Below, one piece after another: positions 53,043-63,435 of a stretch of DNA of 64,000 bases. Both the position numbers and the translations under genes were made by a program. Numbering within the stretch: position 1 is the first letter of the stretch; each line of letters starts with the position of its first letter. A model generated the notes under the pieces. It did no database searches. It had not been told where the DNA came from and saw only the letters and a list, made by a program, of their open reading frames with translations. This DNA comes from Diacronema lutheri. Its lineage: Eukaryota > Haptophyta > Pavlovophyceae > Pavlovales > Pavlovaceae. The stretch is from contig JAGTXO010000027.1 of assembly GCA_019448385.1 (NCBI GenBank), positions 393,507 to 457,506 of the forward strand, written 5' to 3'.

Positions 53043-56000
53043 GCCGCGCGCACGTTCTTGAAGCTCGCGCCCAGGGCGCGCGCGGCCGCCTCGGCGCGTG
53101 AGGCGTTGCGCGCCGCGTGTGCGCGCGCGGACGCGGCGGCGTCGTCACACGCGTCGGCGCCGCACGCGCCCGCCGGTGCGCGCCGCCGGCGGCGCGCGGG
53201 CGCAGGCGAGCTGGCGCTCGCGGCTGCGCGCGCGCTCGCCTCGACGGAGCACGGCGATTTGACGGACGACGCGCTCGAGGCCGCCGTCGAGCAGGAGCTG
53301 GGCGACGAGCGCGGCCAACTGCTGCTGTGCACGCGGGGCGCAGCGGCGCAAAGGCCCGCGCTTTGCCGGCTCCTGAAGCACGCGTGCGCGTCGGCGCGCG
53401 CGGCGAAGCGCGCGCAATTCACGGTGTTCGTCGTGCGCGCGGCCACGCGCGGCGAGCGGGGGGGCGCCGCCGCGAGGCGCGTGGACTCGGTGGTCGAGCT
53501 GTCGTGCGCGCTGCACGAGAAGGCGGGCGCGCTCGGCGGCCTCCAGAGCGTCTGTGTGCGTGGCTTTGCCCTCGAGCGCCGCCGGACACTCGACGGTGGC
53601 GCCGAGGCCGGCGCGTCCGCCATCGGCCAGGACGAGCAGGTCGAGGCAGAGGCGGGCGAGGCGTCCGTCGCCGGCGTGACGATGGCCAAGCAGCTGCGTC
53701 AGTTTGCCGAGCAAGCTGCCCGCGACGACGTGCTCTTCCGCGTCGCCGTGTCCGAGGCCGACGCCCACGCCCGGCTGGCGCGCGTTGCGGGTGACGATGT
53801 CGGCGCGTACAGCGTCGTGCTCGCAGTCGCCGGGCTCGTCTGGCTGGCCAAGGCCGACGAGGTTGCGCCGGCGGCCGCCCGGTCCGCCGCCGCGCCGCCC
53901 GCCGCCCCGCCTGCTGCCGCCACGTCCGCCGACGCCGAGCGCGACGCCTCGCCTTCCGACCGCCTGCGCGCGCTGACGCTCGCCGTGCGAGTCGCGCTCG
54001 CGCGCGGCGTGCTGCGCCACCTCCTCGCCGACGCGTCGCCGGGCGCGTCCGCGACCGCTGGCGGTAGTTGCGCGACGCCCGTCGAGGCGGCCGCGTCCGA
54101 CGCCGCGCCGCCCGCCACGGGCGTCGTGACGAGTGGCGTCGCGGCGGGCGCTGTGGCGGCCGCACCGGCTGCTGCGGGCGGTGCGACGGCGGGTGCATCG
54201 CCCATCACGCGGCCGGCGAAGCGCGCGCGGCGCACGCTCACCGCCGCTCCAGCCGCCTCGGCCGTTGCGGCCGCTGGAGGCGCACGCGCTGGCGCACGCG
54301 GCGCGGCCGGCGCGCCTCGCGCGCGCGCCGCGCGCGCGCCGGCCGAGTACGTCTGGCTTGCCATCGCGCGCCGGATGCTGGCGGCGCGACACGCGGCGGC
54401 CGCGGGCGGCGACTTTGTCGCGTCGTGCGTCGCCGCGATGCAGGCCGAGTACGGCGACGGCTGTGCCGTCGTCGTCGGCGACGCGCCTGATGACGCCTTG
54501 GTCGAGGCTGCGGCGGCGGCGCTGCTCGAGGGCAAGCACGCGGCGGTGAGCCTCGGCTGCGTCGACCGGCCGGCGGTGCTCGTCGTGCAGCGCGCCGTGG
54601 ACGCGCCCACGTCGCGCGTGCACGGGTGGTGCGCGCACGCGGCGGGCGCCGCCGAGTTTGACGAGGGCGCCGCGCACGGCGTGTTCAACGCGATCGTCGA
54701 GCGCGCGTGGGCGCTGCGTCCGGACCCGGCTGACGGCAGCCCGCCGCCCACGCGCACGTGGGAGGTCGAGCAAATCGCTGGCGACGCGCCCGACCAGGCG
54801 GGCGTGGCCGCGCTGCGCGTGCTCTACGCGCTCGTCGCGGCGCACGGCCGCTACCGCTCGGCCGCCGCGCTCTTTGGCGCGATCGCGCAGCTGCACGCGC
54901 CCGACGCCGCCGGCGCGCGCGCGGAGGTCGTCGCGGCGGCGTGCGCGGTGCCGCACGGCGCGCGGCCGGGCGCCGCGCCGGCGGCCGCGCGGGACGACGC
55001 GAGGGAGCGCGCATGGGAGGGCGCTCAGATCGCCGCGCTCGCCGTCGGCGCGGACGCTGCGCGCAGGCGTGTCGCGCCCGTGCGCGCGCTCGTCGACGCG
55101 CTCGGCACGCCACCGACCTCGGCGATCACGGGCGGGCCGGCGGTCCGGCTCGCGGGCGCGGGCGACGGCGGCCACGGTGCACGGTGGGTGGGCGGGCAGG
55201 CGGCGACGCCCGCCGAGCAGCTGCCGAGGGAGCTGCTGCGCGCCTACCACGAGGCGGTGCTGTGCGTCACGCCCGGCAGCCTCCAGCTCGGCCCGGCGGC
55301 GCTCGACGCGGTCACGCGGCCGCGCGAAAACGACACGCTGGAAGGCCTCCTCGCGCGCGTCAGCTGGCAGTGCGGCGCGAGGGCGAGCACGTGCGCCATG
55401 CTCGCCACGTTTTCCGAGCAGGCGGGCACCGGCTCGCGCGTCGCGCTCAAGGCCCTCCGCACGAGCTCCGACCTGGCCGGGCTGACGGCGGCTGCGGTCG
55501 GGCAGCAGGCGCCGCAGACGCCGCCGCCGCCGCTGCTCGTGATGCTCGGCCGCTGCCCCAGCCCGCTCGTCGGCGGCGGCCTCTTCCCGCCCGACCGCGC
55601 GACGGGCGAGCCGGCGGTGCACGCGGCGACGTCCGAGCTCGCCGTCGAGCTGCTGCGCGACGCGCGCGCGCTGGCCGGCACGGACGGGCGGCTCGTCGTG
55701 CTGTGCCTCGAGGCGTCCAACCCGCTCTGGTTCTGCCCCAAGGTGCGCGAGCTCGAGCTGCCGCGGACGCGGTCGGACGGCGTGCGCGCGTCCGGCTGCA
55801 CCTGCCCTGCGACGTGCAGCGATGCGCGCGGCGCGGCGGGTGGCGCTGCCCGCGGCGCATCGACGCGGCCGGCGGCGCGCGCGATCAACAAGGCGGTGCT
55901 CGACCACTTCGTCGCGCTTTTCGGCCGCGAGGGCTTCGCGACCTTTGAGTTTGCGGGCGGCGGCGAGGCGAGCTGGCTGTGCGACAGCGCGGCCGGCACG

Positions 56001-56211
56001 ACGACCGTCGCGGCGTGCGCGTCGCTGCCGCCGCGCATGGGCGATGGGCAGCTGGCCATCCGGCGGCACACGCTCGGCACGGGCGCCGACGCGCCGGCGC
56101 ACGCCGTCGTCTCGCTCCGCGTCGCGCACGTGAGCCACGCCATCCGCCGCGCGGCGGACGACGGCGGCGCGCGCGCCGAGCGGATGGCGCGCGCCGCGCG
56201 CGCGTTCTGCG
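44712..56211 (+). CDS. Giant reading frame with two Ulp1-like cysteine protease domains (part 1 of a long unit)
   Basis: One frame is open from the ATG at 44712 to 57770, and looks coding up to about 56.2 kb (about 3830 codons). Residues 60-190 form an Ulp1/C48-like domain: H105 (GLVHWTAAYL), D132 (LLADSRTLG), Q173 and C178/C179 (PPQSGAACCF). A second domain has H2552 (SGHFTALRLVRV), D2575 (AVLVDTLAS), Q2616 and C2621 (EAAQRGATCGLAIVGAL). A region near residues 500-720 (GGSADAVFCWRSGRSVIGEV) faintly recalls a PD-(D/E)xK nuclease. Near residue 1105 there is one hydrophobic span (VALGGAVFAGMSALVVACA). Residues 1200-2290 are Arg/Ala/Pro-rich with low complexity. Ulp1-like proteases accompany several eukaryotic transposon groups. 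At this GC content length is not evidence; the paired H-D-Q-C sets are. Confidence 0.55.
51630..51885 (+). repeat. Degenerate tandem repeat, unit about 57-60 nt
   Basis: Four to five units encode variants of SAFAPAADGVFPAPLAAA in the giant frame, with one unit shortened. It lies just before the second Ulp1-like domain. Confidence 0.75.
52971..53039 (+). repeat. (GCC)n microsatellite, about 23 units
   Basis: A pure trinucleotide run encodes a polyalanine tract in the giant frame, next to shorter Ala and Pro runs (52820-52960). Confidence 0.9.
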
Positions 56212-59200
56212 ATGTGGCGGCCCGCGCTGCGCGTCGACGCGATCCTGGCGGAGGTGCCCGAGGACCGCCCGACGGGCACGCCCTTCCTTGGCGGGCTGCT
56301 CAAATTTTGGGACAAAGACCACGGGAGCTCGACGGCGCCAGCCACGCTCGCGCTCGGAGACGTGCGCGAGGCGGCCAAGCGGACGGCCGACGCAGCGGCC
56401 GGCCGAGCGGACGAGGTCCCTGCGGCTGGCCGTCCGCAGGTCGCGGCGCGCGCGTGCGCTGGCGCGATTGGCGGCGGCGCGGGCGCGGCGGGCGCCTCGG
56501 ACGCTGCGCCGCGTGCACTGGCGGGCGCGTCGGGTGCGCGCACGGACGGCGGCCCTGCCGACGCACCGCGCCAGCTGGAGAGCCGCTACGGCGAGGCGAG
56601 CAAGCTCGACCTACCCCAAGATTCCACTACGGGCCGCGTCCTCGACGCTCGCGAGGCCCAGGACCGCGCGCGCGTGCCTGCTGCGCCCGACGGCACAGCG
56701 CTGCGCCGCGTGCTCGACGCCGTCGGCGCGGGCGCGCCCGCGCAGCGCAGCCCGCGCTGGCACGACGAGCGATGGGAGGAGGTCACGGGCAGCAAGGTTG
56801 GCGACGTCGTGAACGACAACGCCGGCGTCGCGCACGAGACGCTCACCGACGAGTACGTGCACCGGCGGCGGCGCGAGGTGCGGACCAAGGCGACGACCGC
56901 GGGCATCCTCGGCGAGGCCGTCGCGCTGCGCAAGCTAGCGGCCGCGTACGGCATCACCGTCGTGTGCAACCTGCCGATGGTGCGTGCGGACCCGCACGAC
57001 AAGAGCGCGCCGTTCGCCTTCTCGCCGGACGGGCTCGCCATCCTCCCCGAAAACAACGAGCAGGTCCTCGTCGAGGTGAAGACGCTCACCAAGGCGGGCG
57101 CCACGGCGCACGAGGACGGGCCGCCGCAGCCGCACCGCGATCAGCTGCAGCTCGGCATGCACGTCCTCGGCGTGAGCAAAGCGCTCTACGTGCAGTACCT
57201 CAGGCACGAGGACCGGATCGTCGTGCACGTCGTGACGCGCGGCGCCGGCTGGCTTGCATTCGCGCAGCCGAGGGTGCAGGCCTTCTGGGCGCGCGTCGTC
57301 GAGCGGCGCGCGCGGCTCGAGCGCGCGCGCGCCGACCACCCGGCTGCGAGCCGGCGGCACCGGCGGCAGCAGACGCCGGCCGGGCCGCCGCTCGTGCTCG
57401 CGCTGGACGGGCGCATCCCCGCCGCGCGCGCCGCCGCGCTGCACGCCGTCGCGCACGGCACCGCGAGCGCGGCGGCGGTGACGGCGGCGGCGGCGACGGG
57501 CGACGCGACGGCGTTGCAAGACGCGATCGCGGCGCTGCGCGCGCCCGTCGGCAATGCGGCGATCGACAGCGCAGCGCGTGCGGAGCGCGCGGCCGTCGAG
57601 CGGGCGATCGCGTACCTCGGGCAGCCGGCGGGCGACGCCGCCGCCCGCGGCACGGCCGAGGCGGCCGAGGAGGAGAGGACGGTCGACGCCGACATCTGCG
57701 CGTTGCTGCACCAGCTCGGCGCGAGCGTGGCGCACGTGCACGTCGAGGACGCGGATTGCGTCACGCGTGAGCACTGGGGCGAGGCGGTGCTCGCTGCAGC
57801 GGACGACCCGTCGAGCGCCCCCGCCATTTCGAGCGTCATCGTCGCGCACATCGTGCGCCTCGCCGGCTTTGGCGTCGAGCTCCCGCAGTCGATTCGCGTC
57901 GCCCCCAGCACGGCCGACTGGCACGAGGGCTGGCTCGACGTGCAGTGCGTGCTGCTGCGCACGCGCCGGCGCGGGCGGCGCGACGACGACTTTGTGGCCG
58001 TCGTCAGGCGCGGTGGGCGCTGGTTTGCGTGCGAGCCCGGCCGCGCGCGGCGGCTGCAGTGGCGGTCGGTCCTACGCCGCGCGCGCGGCGGCGTCGACGG
58101 GACCGGCGAGGAGGCGTTCGCGATCGTCTACGTGCGGCGCGGCGACGCGGCCGGCGACGCGGCTGGCGACGCGCAGGCCGCACGGGCGCGCGGCGGGCGC
58201 GCGCGCAGGCGCACGCGCGGCGGCACGCGCAAGCGCAAGCGCGGCGCCTCCGCCGGGCTCGAGGCGGCCGCGCCCGCCGGCGCGCCGGCTGCCGCGCCCG
58301 CCGGCGCGCCGGCGGGCGCTGCTCACCGCCCGCCCGCCATGCGCGCCACGGTCGCCGCGCGCACCACGCGCTCTGTGACCGACGCGCTGCACTCGGCGCC
58401 TGCCGCCACGGTTGCACCTGTCTTCGACTGGCGCGCCGGCCGCCCGCCCCCCGCCGCTCGAGCCCGCCACCCGCGGCCGCGTGGGCGCGCGCCACCGGGC
58501 AAGGCCTGGGACAGCGTCTCGGGTGCGTGGGCGGACAAGCCGACTGGTGCTGCCGTCGCCGCCGCGCCGCCGCCGCTGCCGCCCGCCGCCGCGCCGCCGC
58601 CCACCGCCGCGCCGCCGCCCGCCGCCGCGCCGCCGCCCGCCGTCGCGCCGCCGCCCGCCGCCGCGCCGCCGCCGCCGCCGCCACCGGCGGCGCTCGGCCG
58701 CCGGCAGCACGTCGGCGCGGGCGGCAGCGCGGCGGGCCGGCGGCTCGCGGCCATCGCACGGCGGCAGCGCGGCGTGCGCGCGCCGCCGCCCGCCGCGCGC
58801 TTCCTCGCCACGCTGCCGCCACCGCCACGCGACGGCCTCGCGCGCACGAGCAAGCAGGCGCGCGCGAGGCGCAACGCGGACGGACGGCCGGCGCACGCGC
58901 GCGCGGCCAACGCGCGCGCCTTCTACCGCGGCGTGGAGCTCGGCGTGCACGCGACGCGCGCCATCGTCGACGCGCGCCACGCCGACCTGCCGCAGGCCGT
59001 CTTCGTGGCGGAGGCGCGGGCGATCGTCGCGCGCTCCGCCGGCGGCGGCGCGCTGCTCGCGCCGGACGACGTGCGCGACCTGTGCGACGCGCAGACGGAC
59101 GCCGATCGCGCTGCGATCTGGGCGTCGGTGGGCGCGCACGAGGCGACGCGCATCTTCGCGCTCGTCACGCGCAACGCGAGCTTGGCGGGCGCGGCGCTGC

Positions 59201-59698
59201 TCGTGCTGCACACGCCGGCGGGCGCGCCGGCGCGCGCGCTCGGGCTCCTGGCGACGCGCTCGCGCGCGCCGTCGACGGGCGCGCCGCGCGACGCGCACAG
59301 GGCGCTGGTGCAGCGGTTGGACGTGCTGATGGACGCGATCGCCGCGGCGCGAGGCGCGTCGCCGCTCGAGCTCGAGCTCGCGCTCGCGCCCGAGCCGCAG
59401 AGCGCGTGCAACGCGCGTGCGGCCGCGCTGCTCTGCCTGCAGGCCGTCGCGGACGCGAGCGGCCGTCCCGCCGCTGAGGACGCGCTGGCCGCGCTCGACG
59501 ACGCGCGCGGCATCGACCGGCACTGCCACGCCGTCCGGCAGCAGATCGAGGCGAAGCTCGCGTGGCGGCGCGCCGACGGCGCCGTCGGCGTTGACGGCGC
59601 CGACGGCGCGCCCGCGCTCGCGCCTGCCGCCGCACCGCCGGCGTGCGCGCCGGCGCACGCTGCCGGCGAGGCGGCGGTCGACCAGGCGATCGTCACGC
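56212..59698 (+). CDS. YqaJ-type PD-(D/E)xK nuclease segment (part 2 of the long unit)
   Basis: Coding character moves one frame (+1) near 56.21 kb. An ATG at 56212 (MWRPALRVDAILAEVPEDRP) could start a separate protein, or the step could be a frameshift. Counting from that ATG, the nuclease core has E235 (GILGEAVALRKLAAAYG), D273 (FSPDGLAIL), E288 and K290 (VLVEVKTLT) and Q311/Q313 (HRDQLQLGMHVLG), then ALYVQYL. This is the lambda-exonuclease/YqaJ arrangement, as used in viral and phage recombination. Downstream, about 57.95-58.15 kb, DDFVAVVRRGGRWFACEPG followed by EEAFAIVYVRR resembles the last strands of a USP with its catalytic histidine replaced. After a proline-rich linker, 59.1-59.5 kb (ALLVLHTPAGAP, APEPQSACNARAAALLCL) looks like a degenerate Ulp1-like domain. 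Confidence 0.55.
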
Positions 59699-60860
59699 GG
59701 TGTGCGCGACGCGCTGCGCGCGTGGGCGACGACTGGCACCGCGCCCAGCGCGGCGGTGCTCGACGACGCCTGCGCCGCGTACACGGCCCGCGCACGCGCG
59801 CGCAAGGACGCGCGCACGGCGCTGGGCCCGACGCGCGCGGCCGAGCTGCTCGCCGCGGCCGCGCGCGGCGGAGCCGACGGGGCGGATGCCGCGCGCGCGC
59901 TGCTCGGCGGCACGCCGCGCCTGCTCGTCGTGCTCCTCTGCGTGCCCGTCGCCGCGCCGTCCGGCGAGCCGCCGCGCCCGGTCGGGCTGCTCGTCGCCGA
60001 CCGGCCGACGGACGACTCGCGCCCGGCCGCGCTCGTGCGCTACGACTTTGCGCCGCTCGACGCGGACGTGGCCGTCGCGGTCGGCGCGCATGCCGTCGCG
60101 CTGGCCAGTGCGATCTGGCCGCTGCTCGCGGCCGAGGGGGAGCCGCGGCCATCGCCCGTCGTGCGCTCGCAGCCGCGCGGCGGCGACGATGGCGCGTGTG
60201 CGCTCGCAACGTTCGCGTGCCTCGACGCGCTGATGACCGCCAGCGTCGGCGCGCACGGCCTCGCGGGCGGCGCGGGCATGCTGCCCGCGCTGGTCGCGCG
60301 AGGCGCCGCGGCCGCCCAGCGCGAGCGGCAGCTGCGCGCGGCCGCCGAGAGGCTGGGCGGCACGGTCGCTGGGTGGCCGGACACGGGCGCGAGCGCGGCG
60401 GGCGCGAGCGTCGACGAGGAGGCGCGCACGTACGAGGTCGAGGCGGTCGTCGACGAGCGCCGCAAGGCGGGCAAGAAGGTGACGTTCCAGTTCCGGATCA
60501 GGTGGCGGGGCTACGACGAGAGCGCCGACACGTGGGAGCCTGAGGCCAACGTGAGCAGCGACCTCGTCGCCCAGTTCCGCAAGACGCGCGACGAGCAGAA
60601 GCGGCGCGCGGGCGGATCGGGCAGCGGCAGCGGCGGCGCGGGCGCGGCGTCGGCATTGGCGTCGGCGCCGCTTCGCGCGCACGGCGAGTCGGGCGCCGCG
60701 GGCAAGCGCGCCGCGGCGGGTGCCGCCGCGAGCGCGCGCGACGCCGCGGGCGCGCGCGCGCCGAGCGTTCCCCGCGCGCGCGGCGTCGAGCGCGCGCGCG
60801 TGGACGAGCCCCGCTGCGCCGAGCGCGCGCGCCGCCGGCGGCGCGACGGCGCGCACGCGC
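59699..60860 (+). CDS. Degenerate Ulp1-like domain plus chromodomain (part 3 of the long unit)
   Basis: A second +1 step near 59700 brings in VRDALRAWATTGTAPSAAVL and then LLVADRPTDDSRPAALVRYD with SQPRGGDDGACALATFACL, an Ulp1-like D and Q...C pattern lacking a clear histidine. At about 60430-60590 there is a complete chromodomain: TYEVEAVVDERRKAGKKVTF, QFRIRWRGYDESADTWEPEA, then DLVAQFRKTRDEQ. The three cage aromatics (Tyr of YEVE, Trp and Tyr of RWRGY) are present, so binding of a methylated histone lysine is plausible. A basic Gly/Ser/Ala linker (about 60600-60860) leads into the Fanzor. Chromodomains in integrases of chromoviruses steer insertion to heterochromatin; a similar role is inferred here. 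Confidence 0.7.
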
Positions 60861-63435
60861 GGCAGCGTGCTCCCGGGCTTCGTGGTCAAGCGCTCGACGC
60901 TCAACGCGGGGCCGCAGGCGGTGACGGCGCAGCCCGGTGCGCGGAAGGAGCTGCGGCGCATCGCGGCGGCCGTGCACAGGCTCACGACACAGGCGTACCG
61001 CGTCATCAACAAGGTGGTGCGCGACGAGGCTGCGGTGGCGAGCGCGCAGGCCGTCGGCGCGGCGTCGGGCGGCCCGTCGACCAGCGTGCACACGTCGACC
61101 ACGATGGACAAGGGATCCGTCCGTGCGATCTTCTCGGCCATCGGCTGGCACAAGGACGAGAGCACGTACGGTGCAGCGCCGCGAGGCAAGCCCGCCGAGC
61201 AAGCCGCCGCGCAGACCAAGGCGGCGACGGCGCGCGCCGTCGGCGAGATGGCCGAGGGCGTCCAGCCCGTCTGCGCGGTGGGCCTCACGGAGATCCTCGA
61301 GGCGGAGGCGACGCAGGTGTCCACCGCGTGCCTGATGCACCCATCGCGCGTCGTGAACGGGCTGCTCCGCGACGTCGTCCGCGCGGCAGTCGAGCGCGAC
61401 GAGGCGCTCGTCGCGCTGCCCGAGATGCAGCGAAACGCGCGCGTGCGCGAGCTGTGCGAGCGGCTGCTGCGCGGCGACGTGGAGGGCGCGCGCGTCGGCT
61501 GCCCCGCCGCGCTCGACCGCCACCTGCCCGACATGGTCCTCCACAAGATCGACTACAAGTGCACGCCCACGAAAAGGTGGAACTACGACCGGCACACGAC
61601 GCGCTACTTCCTCGTGCAGATCCGCACCCTGCAGCACGTGGCCGAGGGGCAGGCGCTGCTCTGCCGGCTCGCGCACATCCACACGCAGCTGACCGGACGG
61701 CCGCCGCGGTACAATGTGGCGCCGCTGCGCACGCACAATGTGCGCGCGAGGCGTGGCTGCCGCTGCCGCCGCCGAGCGCCCAAGCGCGCGCGCCGCCGCC
61801 GTGCGCGCCGCCCCGCGGCCAGGTTGGTCACGCGCCCGCGCGCTCGCGCGCCGCGCGCTGCGCGCAGGTGCCGCGCAACGTGCGCCTCGCCGCGAGCGCC
61901 ATCTGGGTGACGCTTTCGGATGACGAGCGCAAGGAGCTGCGCGCGCGGCTCAAGGCGCTGGACCTGCGCGACCACGATGGCGAGCCGATCAAGTGGACAG
62001 GCACAAACGGCAACACCCCGCCGATGTCGGACGTGCGCGTCAGGTACGCGGTCTTTGCGACGCGCTTCGACATCTCCAACCGCGTCTTCGACTACGCCGG
62101 GCGCGAGCGGCCGCCGGCCGATCTGCCGTGGCACGCGCGGCGCTCGTGGGTTGGCCTCGCGCCGCTGCCGCGCGTGCCGCTCCCGGGCCGGCAGCCCGTC
62201 AAGTCGGTGGTGACAGATGGCGTCGCCGTGCACGCCGTCGGGACCGTCCTCGTGCCGAAGGCGCAGGCGCCGGCCGGCGGCTCGGGCGTCCTGCACCGCT
62301 GGCGCCGGCCGGACGGGCGCATCGCCGTCGCGCTCGGCTCCGAGCTGCGGCGGGCGATCGACGTCGAGGCGGCGGTCGTCGTCGCGGCCGACCAGAACAT
62401 GGGCAACATCACCACCTACTCTGCGCACGTCGGGCGGGCGGCCGTCTGGCGGCAGTTCACGCAGCGCGCGCGCGCGCGCGCCGCGGGCTTTGCGCGCGAG
62501 ACGGCCAAGACCAACGCGGCGCGGCGGCGCGTGCGCACCGACGGGCGCGGCGAGGAGTTCAGCGTGGAGGCGGACGAGGCGCGGCTTGGCGAGGCGCACA
62601 GCGCCAAGGTGCTCGACGCGGGCAAATACATCGCCTTCCACCGCGAGAGCGCGCGGGTGCGCGGAGCGCGCCGCCGAGCACGTGTACGACGCGCCGGCGC
62701 GCCGGAAGGAGCGCTGGCGGCGCGACAGCGGCGGGCGGTCCAACGCGGCGCGCGTCGCCGAGGCGCTCATCGCGGCGCACTGTGTCGACGGCGTGACGCG
62801 CGACCGGCTGCTCGTGTGCGTGGGCAAGTGGCTGCGCGACCACAAGGGCGCGCAGCCCAAGGGCGCGCCGCCCGCCTTCCAGGTGGGGCTGCTGCGCGAG
62901 CTGCGGCGGCGCGGCGTCGCGGCCGTCTTCGTGCCCGAGCCGTACACGTCGATGCACTGCTCGATGCCGCGGCTCGCCAAGGGCGGCAGGCTGCAGCGCT
63001 GCGGCGCGGAGCTCGCGCAGAACCCGCGCCTGCCCGTGGCAAAGGGCGGCACGCGCACGGTGCACGCGCTCGTCATCTGCCCGGCGTGCAACGGCGGCAA
63101 GAAGCCCGTGCACCGCGACTACAACGCCGCGCGCAACATCTTCTACGACGTGCACGACATGGCGGCGCACGCGGCCGGGCGCGACACCACGTCGACGCCT
63201 GAGCGCTTTGCCCTCGTGCTCGCCTGGTGGGCGCGCGGCGAGGTGTGGGAGCGTGAGGAGCGCATGGTGCACGGCCGAGGGCGACGACTGCGACGACGAG
63301 TGCGACGGCGACGACGAGGGCGACGACGAGGGCGACGACGACGACGACGACGATGGCAGCGGCGACGGCGGCGGCGGCGAGGGCGACGGCGACGGCGACG
63401 GCGACGGGAGGCGGCGGCGGCGACGACGACGATGA
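60861..63435 (+). CDS. Fanzor (eukaryotic TnpB-like RNA-guided nuclease family)
   Basis: The N-terminal part starts GSVLPGFVVKRSTLNAGPQA and includes HKIDYKCTPTKRWNYDRHTT. A 128-nt GTGCGCGCG...GCGCAG intron (61740-61867) joins RTHN to VPRNVRLAASAIWVTLSDDE in phase. The RuvC core has VVVAADQNMGNITTYSAH (RuvC-I Asp at 62390-62392), RLLVCVGKWLRDHKGAQPKG (RuvC-II region, no acidic residue at the canonical place), VFVPEPYTSMHCS (a Glu at 62937-62939 beside the TSxxCS zinc-ribbon start), and ICPACNGGKKPVHRDYNAAR with the RuvC-III Asp at 63117-63119. This matches Fanzor proteins, which cut DNA with a guide RNA made from the element's end. +1 steps occur before 60861, near 62657 and near 63285; the last leads to an acidic tail (EGDDCDDECDGDDEGDD) and a stop at 63435. 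Confidence 0.85.

Noticed and set aside
53145-56543. Minus-strand open frame of 1132 codons
   Set aside because: Same reason; the plus strand carries protease and nuclease motifs over or next to this interval.
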